Shown here: piece after piece, positions 6,852-10,815 of the stretch
How positions within the stretch are numbered: position 1 is the stretch's first letter
How the letters are laid out: every line of letters begins with the position of its first letter
Source of the DNA: CAXBES01 sp965367015
GTDB lineage: Bacteria > Bacteroidota > Bacteroidia > Flavobacteriales > Flavobacteriaceae
Assembly: GCA_965367015.1 (NCBI GenBank)
Contig: CBDUGY010000101.1
Location: forward strand, 1 to 10,815
Length of the DNA: 10,815 nt
Direction of reading: 5' to 3'
Program-made: the position numbers and the translations under genes
The notes under the pieces: model-generated
Told to the model about the DNA's origin: nothing
What the model saw: only the letters and a program-made list of their open reading frames with translations
The model's database searches: none

Positions 6852-6887
6852 ATGTAAATCGAATCGATTTCTGTACTACATTTACAT
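6852..6887 (+). promoter_or_regulatory. Inverted repeat at the predicted promoter of the 32-residue peptide gene
   Basis: ATGTAAAT (6852-6859) and ATTTACAT (6880-6887) are perfect 8-bp inverted repeats separated by 20 bases. The right arm overlaps TACATTTA (6877-6884), a near match to the TAnnTTTG -7 box, 25 bases before the ATG. The position and arm spacing fit a dimeric-regulator site or a long hairpin at the transcript start. No TTG stands at the usual distance. Confidence 0.35.
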
Positions 6888-6908
6888 AGTTATTTAAATA
6901 TAATAATT

Positions 6909-7007
6909 ATGGCAACAGCTAAGTCAAACAGTAAGCCTCAAGCAAAAAAAGCTCCAGCGAAAGCTCCAGCTAAAAAGGCTACACCGACTGCTTCTAAAAA
7001 GAAGTAA
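6909..7007 (+). CDS. 32-residue Lys/Ala/Pro-rich basic peptide (histone H1-like composition)
   Basis: A short frame of 32 codons ending in TAA. Composition counted directly: 10 Lys, 9 Ala, 4 Pro, 3 Thr, 3 Ser, single Met, Asn and Gln, and no acidic, aromatic or aliphatic-branched residue. The core KKAPAKAPAKKA repeats the AKKxPAK pattern of histone H1 tails and bacterial H1-like proteins, and it ends in SKKK. This points to nucleic-acid binding in the cytoplasm (DNA compaction, RNA or ribosome contact), an inference from composition only. It is far shorter than known bacterial H1-like proteins, so it may be a stand-alone tail-like peptide. A strong terminator starts 54 bases after the stop and an inverted repeat lies upstream, so it appears to be its own transcription unit. 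Such a size is commonly missed by gene finders. Alternative: a non-coding RNA with a fortuitous frame, unlikely given the biased residues. Confidence 0.7.
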   Translation: MATAKSNSKPQAKKAPAKAPAKKATPTASKKK

Positions 7008-7060
7008 TTTGTGTCAAAGGTTTATTTAGAATGAACCGACAATTCGAAAATTAAAAAGAC

Positions 7061-7090
7061 AAGACCATTTGCCAAAAGCAGATGGTTTTT
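7061..7090 (+). terminator. Intrinsic terminator of the 32-residue peptide gene
   Basis: ACCATTTGC (7064-7072) pairs with GCAGATGGT (7078-7086) through nine base pairs with one T-G wobble and a 5-base loop (CAAAA). The stem can extend outward by A-T and wobble pairs, and it is followed by TTTTT. A standard Rho-independent terminator; it ends only 13 bases before the next ATG. Confidence 0.8.
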
Positions 7091-7097
7091 ATATTTT
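7069..7097 (+). promoter_or_regulatory. Candidate promoter of the 67-residue membrane protein, inside the terminator
   Basis: TTG (7069-7071) and TATATTTT (7090-7097) are 18 bases apart, matching TTG-N17-23-TAnnTTTG except the last base. The -33 element lies in the terminator's left arm and the -7 box begins in its T-run. Transcription would begin just before the ATG at 7104, giving a nearly leaderless message. Prediction only. Confidence 0.35.
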
Positions 7098-7103
7098 AGA
7101 AGA

Positions 7104-7307
7104 ATGATCTTAAAGCCGAAAATACTACTGTACATTATCACAGTTGCCGCTATAACTGCAGCAATCATCTGGGAAATATATATCCAGAAATGGATGGCCT
7201 TTCAACCAGATGGAGGTGAAAACGTCATGCGTGTTGACTTATTTGTTATTTGGCCAGTGGTGCTTACGCTTGTGGCGGTGTCATTATTTAGGATATTCAA
7301 GAAATAG
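7104..7307 (+). CDS. Small two-helix membrane protein, function unknown
   Basis: A 67-residue protein that I do not recognise as a named family. Two hydrophobic helices are clear, at about residues 6-25 and 44-64, joined by a polar loop (EIYIQKWMAFQPDGGENVMRV) and ended by a basic FRIFKK tail that suggests the C-terminus is cytoplasmic by the positive-inside rule. The Lys at 5-6 also suggests a cytoplasmic N-terminus, so the loop would face the periplasm. It lies between a terminator and a convergent gene, so it is probably transcribed alone. Support for coding: well-formed helices, coherent topology and no competing frame. No function is offered. Confidence 0.6.
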   Translation: MILKPKILLYIITVAAITAAIIWEIYIQKWMAFQPDGGENVMRVDLFVIWPVVLTLVAVSLFRIFKK

Positions 7308-7325
7308 AAGTAATATCTTTACTTC
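7307..7325. terminator. Hairpin covering both convergent stop codons
   Basis: GAAGTAA (7307-7313) and TTACTTC (7319-7325) form a perfect 7-bp stem with a 5-base loop, in the 11-base gap between two convergent genes. The last G of the plus-strand TAG and the whole minus-strand TAA lie in the stem. T-runs are short on both sides, so it could be a weak bidirectional terminator. Confidence 0.35.
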
Positions 7326-7963
7326 GGAAGTTTTGACAACAAATGATCACAGCTTTCAATTCCTTTTCTAGTAGCTTCTAATTTCATTCCGAAGGATCCA
7401 TTCATGCTTTGAATGATGTTTTTTAATAATTTTTCATCCTTAAACCCGAAAATGCCTTTTCGGAAATCGTCATAATCCACATTGTGAATAAAATAGTTTC
7501 CCAGGTATTCCTTATGAATAGTTTCCTGGCGTTCATAATCCTTCATCATTAGATTATAATTCGAATAATGCGCTTCAATCGCCTTTTTTAATTCGAAATC
7601 ACTGATTAATTTTAAATCTCCACTATTAATAAGTGTTTGATATGTGATGTCGTTAGGATGGAAGTTTGAAATTTGAGCAACACTAAATATATCCCTAATT
7701 ATCGCCATTTTTTCACTGCTATCACTTCCAAGAATCGGAAGTATTTTTCTAGATGTTTCAATCTTTTTCTCTAATTCTCCTACAACTGTTTCCAACTTTA
7801 TTTTATCGGCTTCAACATCATTCCTCATATTGATTAAATATTGTTGTTCCTGTGCTTGCTGTTTCGAAGTTTCGGCGCATTTATTCATACTGAAAGCAAT
7901 ACTAATTCCAATAATTACAATGAGGATTTCACCAAAGGCATAGGTCCAATTTATTTTTTTCAT
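7319..7963 (-). CDS. DUF6090-like membrane-anchored coiled-coil protein
   Basis: A 214-residue protein starting MKKINWTYAFGEILIVIIGI. The N-terminal helix (about 7-26, YAFGEILIVIIGISIAFSMN) matches the Y-A-x-G-E-I-x-x-V-x-I-G-I-x-I-A-x-x-x-N pattern of the Flavobacteria DUF6090 family. The rest is soluble and mostly helical, with a Glu/Lys/Gln-rich likely coiled coil at about 30-75 (AETSKQQAQEQQYLINMRND onward) and further amphipathic helices. Function is unknown. A longer frame starts at 8020, but that ATG lies within the T-run of the groL terminator and its 19 extra residues do not fit the family start, so I place the start at 7963. A weak -7-like box (TAGCTTTA, 7991-7984) precedes this ATG. 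The gene is separated from groL by that terminator and is therefore its own unit. Confidence 0.75.
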   Translation of the reverse strand: MKKINWTYAFGEILIVIIGISIAFSMNKCAETSKQQAQEQQYLINMRNDVEADKIKLETVVGELEKKIETSRKILPILGSDSSEKMAIIRDIFSVAQISNFHPNDITYQTLINSGDLKLISDFELKKAIEAHYSNYNLMMKDYERQETIHKEYLGNYFIHNVDYDDFRKGIFGFKDEKLLKNIIQSMNGSFGMKLEATRKGIESCDHLLSKLPK

Positions 7964-8018
7964 AGTATGGTTGTTAACGATTCTAAAGCTATGAAATATT
8001 CCGGAACTATTTTTTTTC

Positions 8019-8050
8019 AAAAGAAAAAGCCTCTGTCGTTAAACAGAGGC
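8019..8050 (-). terminator. Intrinsic terminator of the groES-groL operon
   Basis: On the minus strand GCCTCTGT-TTAACG-ACAGAGGC is a perfect 8-bp GC-rich stem followed by TTTTTCTTTT. It lies 135 bases past the groL stop codon, leaving a 134-base 3' leader-like stretch (8051-8184). In that stretch I see only a small 5-bp repeat, GATTC (8056-8060) and GAATC (8067-8071), and no gene. Confidence 0.88.
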
Positions 8051-8184
8051 CATTCGATTCAATAAAGAATCAACTATATATTTGTTGTTGGGATTCACCT
8101 TTAATAAAACGATAGGTTTTGGATAAATAGCACTCACCAATACCAGACCGAATTAAATCAATAATTACCCAACCGGATTCCGTG

Positions 8185-9813
8185 TTACATCATTCCTGGC
8201 ATCCCGCCACCCATTGGAGGCATGGACGGAGTGTCTTCCTTGATGTCGATTAACGCACATTCGGTTGTGAGGATCATTCCTGCAACTGAAGCAGCATTTT
8301 CGAGTGCAATACGTGTTACTTTTTTCGGATCGATAATTCCCGCTTTAAGCATATCCACATATGTTTCAGTTTTAGCATCATATCCAAAATTCTTCTTTCC
8401 TTCCAGAATTTTGTTGATAACAACTGAGCCTTCACCGCCTGCATTTTCAACGATAGTACGCAATGGAGATTCGATAGCACGTGCTACAATTTGAACTCCG
8501 GTCGTTTCATCTAACGTATCGGTTGTTAGCTTTTCAAGTTTAGAGATGGCTCTAACCAAAGCCACACCTCCACCAGCAACAATACCTTCTTCTACAGCCG
8601 CGCGAGTAGCATGTAAAGCATCATCAACGCGATCTTTCTTTTCCTTCATTTCAACTTCACTGGCAGCACCAACATAAAGAACAGCAACACCTCCGGCCAA
8701 TTTTGCCAGACGCTCCTGAAGCTTTTCCTTATCGTAATCACTAGTTGTAGTTTCAATTTGAGACTTAATCTGATTCACACGAGCTTTTATATCACTCTTA
8801 TTTCCTGAGCCATTTACGATAGTCGTGTTGTCTTTGTCGATAGTCACTGTTTCAGCAGAACCTAACATATCTGCCGTAGCGTTTTCCAGTGTAAATCCGC
8901 GCTCTTCTGAAATCACAGTACCTCCTGTTAGCACGGCAATATCTTCCAACATTGCTTTACGTCGGTCACCAAAACCTGGAGCCTTTACAGCAGCAATCTT
9001 CAAGGAACCACGAAGTTTATTTACTACAAGGGTCGCTAGAGCTTCCCCGTCGACATCTTCTGCTATAATTAAAAGTGATTTACCTTGTTGCACTAATGGC
9101 TCAAGTACGGGAAGTAAGTCCTTCATTGAAGAGATTTTCTTATCGTACAAAAGAATCATCGGATTCTCCAATTCGGTTTGCATTTTTTCGCTGTCGGTTA
9201 CAAAGTAAGGAGATAGATATCCACGGTCGAATTGCATTCCTTCTACAACATCCACATATGTTTCAGTTCCCTTGGCTTCTTCAACAGTTATTACTCCTTC
9301 TTTTCCAACTTTTCCGAAAGCCTTTGCAATCAGTTCTCCAATAACATCATCATTATTAGCTGAGATAGCGGCTATCTGCTTAATTTTTTCGCTGGAATTA
9401 CCAACTTGAGTTGCTTGTTTTTCAAGATCATTTACAATTACTTGAACTGCTTTGTCGATACCACGTTTTAAATCCATCGGATTTGCACCTGCAGCGACAT
9501 TTTTAAGGCCTTCTTTAACGATTGCCTGTGCTAAAACGGTTGCTGTAGTGGTTCCGTCTCCTGCAAGATCGTTCGTTTTAGAAGCTACTTCTTTCACCAT
9601 TTGAGCACCCATATTCTCTAGTGGATCTTCTAATTCTATTTCTTTAGCAACAGTTACACCATCTTTAGTCACTTGAGGTGCACCAAATGATTTGCTAATG
9701 ATCACATTTCGACCCTTAGGTCCTAAAGTCACTTTAACTGCATTTGCTAATGCATCAACACCGCGCTTTATTCCATCGCGTGCTTCTATATCAAATTTTA
9801 TATCTTTTGCCAT
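8185..9813 (-). CDS. groL: Chaperonin GroEL (60 kDa subunit)
   Basis: ATP-driven folding chamber, cytosolic tetradecamer with GroES as lid. 542 residues, the normal length. Recognisable from MAKDIKFDIEAR at the start, the nucleotide-binding TLGPKGRNV (29-37) and GDGTTTATVLAQ (85-96) motifs with Asp51 and Asp86 placed as in the family, the apical-domain APGFGDRRKAML segment and the C-terminal Met/Gly-rich tail PPMGGGMPGMM that lines the cavity. All frame positions are intact. It is the second gene of groES-groL, separated from groES by 122 bases, which is longer than the usual gap and contains paired CCAA-type sequences. The ATG is unambiguous from the family N-terminus. Certain identification. 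Confidence 0.99.
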   Translation of the reverse strand: MAKDIKFDIEARDGIKRGVDALANAVKVTLGPKGRNVIISKSFGAPQVTKDGVTVAKEIELEDPLENMGAQMVKEVASKTNDLAGDGTTTATVLAQAIVKEGLKNVAAGANPMDLKRGIDKAVQVIVNDLEKQATQVGNSSEKIKQIAAISANNDDVIGELIAKAFGKVGKEGVITVEEAKGTETYVDVVEGMQFDRGYLSPYFVTDSEKMQTELENPMILLYDKKISSMKDLLPVLEPLVQQGKSLLIIAEDVDGEALATLVVNKLRGSLKIAAVKAPGFGDRRKAMLEDIAVLTGGTVISEERGFTLENATADMLGSAETVTIDKDNTTIVNGSGNKSDIKARVNQIKSQIETTTSDYDKEKLQERLAKLAGGVAVLYVGAASEVEMKEKKDRVDDALHATRAAVEEGIVAGGGVALVRAISKLEKLTTDTLDETTGVQIVARAIESPLRTIVENAGGEGSVVINKILEGKKNFGYDAKTETYVDMLKAGIIDPKKVTRIALENAASVAGMILTTECALIDIKEDTPSMPPMGGGMPGMM

Positions 9814-9841
9814 AATAAATTCTTTAAGTTTTAAAAATTAA

Positions 9842-9900
9842 ACTCCAAAACTCAATATCTAAATTCCAATTTTGGAAGTTAGTTGAATGGACAGTTTGGA
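9842..9900. repeat. Paired inverted repeats between groES and groL
   Basis: A 14-base dyad TTCCAA-TT-TTGGAA lies at 9864-9877, flanked by a second pair: TCCAAAACT (9844-9852) and AGTTTGGA (9893-9900), complementary over 8 bp with one bulged A. Together they could fold into a nested structure in the intercistronic RNA or represent protein sites. No promoter with both boxes is seen in this gap. Confidence 0.4.
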
Positions 9901-9935
9901 ACTTATAATTTGTAATGTGTTTTTTGATATTATAG

Positions 9936-10211
9936 TTAGATAATTGCGAGTATATCATCCTCACGCATCATGAGATAGTCATTCCCATCAAATTTCAATT
10001 CACTGCCGGAGTATTTGCCATAAAGAACAATATCACCAATTTTCACAGTCATTTTATGATCTTCTTTTCCTTTACCCACAGCAACTACTTTTCCTTTTTG
10101 TGGTTTTTCTTTCGCAGAATCCGGAATGTACAGGCCTGATGCAGTCTTAGTTTCTGCTTCTTGTGGCTGTACCAAAACTCTATCGGAGAGAGGTTGAATT
10201 TTTAATGCCAT
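9936..10211 (-). CDS. groS: Co-chaperonin GroES (10 kDa subunit)
   Basis: Heptameric lid of the GroEL chamber, 91 residues, slightly under the common 94-97 length. The N-terminal KIQPLSDRVLVQPQEAETKT leads into the mobile loop that contacts GroEL (about residues 17-34, with ASGLYIPDSAKEKPQKGKVV conserved around it), then VGKGKE, GDIVLYGKYSGSE and the terminal MREDDILAII, all typical. The gene is first in the operon and has a promoter match 45-70 bases upstream, with a 12-bp palindrome between. Identification is certain. I see no CIRCE element before it, so HrcA control is not supported here. Confidence 0.98.
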   Translation of the reverse strand: MALKIQPLSDRVLVQPQEAETKTASGLYIPDSAKEKPQKGKVVAVGKGKEDHKMTVKIGDIVLYGKYSGSELKFDGNDYLMMREDDILAII

Positions 10212-10234
10212 TTTTTAAATTATTTTTAGTTATC

Positions 10235-10246
10235 TGCCAATTGGCA
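10235..10246. promoter_or_regulatory. Perfect 12-bp palindrome in the groES leader
   Basis: TGCCAATTGGCA is fully self-complementary and lies 23 bases before the groES ATG and 8 bases downstream of the predicted -7 box, so near +4 to +17 of the transcript. That position suits a repressor operator or a 5' RNA stem. It does not resemble CIRCE. A looser GGCA-N7-TGCC sits at 10289-10303, upstream of the -33 element. Confidence 0.45.
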
Positions 10247-10254
10247 AGTAAGGT

Positions 10255-10282
10255 TAAACATACAGTTTTGTTAGTCTTGCAA
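10255..10282 (-). promoter_or_regulatory. Candidate groES-groL promoter
   Basis: On the minus strand TTG (10282-10280) and TATGTTTA (10262-10255) are 17 bases apart, fitting TTG-N17-23-TAnnTTTG except for the last base. The start point would fall near 10251, about 40 bases before the ATG. This is the best promoter candidate in the gap between the secG terminator and groES. Confidence 0.5.
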
Positions 10283-10331
10283 CTCATAGGCAGAAACAAT
10301 GCCAGTACTTGAAAACTGACAAATTTTAAAC

Positions 10332-10363
10332 AAAAAATGCCAGCTTGTCAGAAGCTGGCATTT
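10332..10363 (-). terminator. Intrinsic terminator of secG
   Basis: AAATGCCAGCTT (10335-10346) and AAGCTGGCATTT (10352-10363) form a perfect 12-bp stem with a 5-base loop. On the minus strand it is followed by a run of six T (partly within the stem), 22 bases after the secG stop. It isolates secG from groES. It could also act on the other strand, but no gene there would use it. Confidence 0.9.
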
Positions 10364-10385
10364 GAAATATTATTATAACGATTTT

Positions 10386-10727
10386 CTAGTTGTCTCCGGT
10401 TGGGGTGTCATTGCCGCTATCTACCGGTAGATCTGTAGTAGTTGGAACAATAACCTGAGTTCCATCCTCAATTTTAGATTGAGTGGCATCGCTTCCTACT
10501 AGCGGAATATTTGAAAGTAAAATCAGTGCTAACATTAAGGCTGCTAAAGTCCAGGTACTCTTGTCTAAGAAATCGGTTGTTTTTTTAACGCCACCTAGTT
10601 GCTGTGTTCCACCACCGCCAAAAGATGAAGATAATCCACCTCCCTTTGGGTTTTGAACCATAATTACTACGACCAATAGAAAGGCCACAAAGATAATTAG
10701 TATTAAAAATATTGTAAACGTGCTCAT
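10386..10727 (-). CDS. secG: Preprotein translocase subunit SecG
   Basis: Small inner-membrane subunit of the SecYEG channel, which assists SecA-driven export. 113 residues: first helix at about 5-24, the conserved cytoplasmic loop VQNPKGGGLSSSFGGG (residues 24-39) with the family's Gly-rich stretch, then QQLGGVKKTTDFLDKSTW and a second helix at about 58-76. A Thr/Asp/Pro-rich acidic tail (about 77-113, ending DSGNDTPTGDN) is longer than in E. coli but common in Bacteroidota. Its ATG overlaps the TAA of the preceding gene by one base (TAATG), so the two are translationally coupled. Identification is firm. Confidence 0.96.
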   Translation of the reverse strand: MSTFTIFLILIIFVAFLLVVVIMVQNPKGGGLSSSFGGGGTQQLGGVKKTTDFLDKSTWTLAALMLALILLSNIPLVGSDATQSKIEDGTQVIVPTTTDLPVDSGNDTPTGDN

Positions 10728-10815
10728 TATTCCTCTGTATTTATCAATTTTTTGATTGCTCGAATTTGGTCTGCAAAGAAACCACTTTTTTCGGGATTTT
10801 TCAAAATTAAAATTT
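10727..10815 (-). CDS. 3' end of an unidentified gene upstream of secG (partial)
   Basis: Only the last 28 codons and the TAA are in the window; the gene continues beyond position 10815. The readable end is KNPEKSGFFADQIRAIKKLI followed by NTEE. The frame is open to the window edge and its stop shares one base with the secG ATG, which is strong support that it is real. In Flavobacteriaceae I recall an uncharacterised helical (TPR-like) protein next to secG and lptE, and this tail, helical and Lys/Glu-rich, is compatible, but too little is present to name it. Confidence 0.7.
   Translation of the reverse strand, partial: ILILKNPEKSGFFADQIRAIKKLINTEE

Noticed and set aside
7964..8020. N-terminal 19-codon extension of the DUF6090-like protein (ATG at 8020)
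   Set aside because: That ATG lies in the T-run of the groL terminator, and the family pattern starts at the ATG at 7963.
8128..8135. TAGCACTC, matching 8 of the 9 bases of a CIRCE half-site, downstream of groL
   Set aside because: The second half-site is not present at the required 9-base spacing, and it lies after the groL gene and not before groES, so HrcA control is not supported.
8039..8137. A minus-strand GTG frame of 32 codons in the groL 3' region, ending in the loop of the terminator
   Set aside because: Short, no start-site signal, no biased composition, and its last codons lie in the terminator hairpin; a chance open frame in AT-rich DNA is more likely.
8222..9344. Several plus-strand open frames opposite groL
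   Set aside because: They are shadows of a highly conserved coding sequence, with low-complexity Ser/Ile/Pro-rich translations and no signals of their own.

Overview
The window reads as AT-rich chromosomal DNA from a member of the Flavobacteriaceae (Bacteroidota). The main evidence is the exosortase-family protein XrtF with its associated small membrane protein, a pair I know only from Flavobacteriia. Supporting signs are the DUF3347, HYC_CC_PP and DUF6090 families, a TonB-dependent receptor with an N-terminal carboxypeptidase-regulatory-like domain, weak or absent Shine-Dalgarno sequences, and several upstream matches to the flavobacterial promoter TTG-N17-23-TAnnTTTG. I cannot fix the genus. 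No rRNA, tRNA, CRISPR array, insertion sequence or prophage is visible, and no gap between genes reaches 300 bases.

Layout. (1) 146-1402 (+) is a MacB/FtsX-type ABC transporter permease, converging on 1475-1930 (-), a GAF protein resembling free methionine-(R)-sulfoxide reductase. (2) Divergent from the latter, 2018-2990 (+) holds xrtF (TTG start) and its partner, overlapping by 8 bases. (3) 3087-6814 (+) is a four-gene, cysteine-rich metal block: a DUF3347 lipoprotein, a small secreted HYC_CC_PP protein, a TonB-dependent receptor and a secreted heavy-metal-associated (HMA) protein. The receptor and HMA genes are 7 bases apart and almost surely co-transcribed. (4) 6909-7307 (+) has an easily missed 32-residue Lys/Ala/Pro-rich basic peptide with its own terminator, then a 67-residue two-helix membrane protein whose likely promoter lies inside that terminator. 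(5) From 7319 to the end everything is on the minus strand: a DUF6090 protein, groL, groES, secG, and the last 28 codons of a gene upstream of secG that overlaps secG by one base. Clear intrinsic terminators follow groL and secG, so groES-groL and (X)-secG are separate units.

Working together. The metal block fits an outer-membrane receptor acting with secreted or lipid-anchored Cys-rich carriers, most likely for copper or a copper-like metal; the metal is inferred. GroES/GroEL and SecG are housekeeping folding and secretion genes. The least described items are the 32-residue basic peptide, the HYC_CC_PP/receptor/HMA trio in which each protein has an adjacent Cys-Cys pair, the XrtF pair with no identifiable substrate, and a perfect 12-bp palindrome just downstream of the predicted groES promoter.
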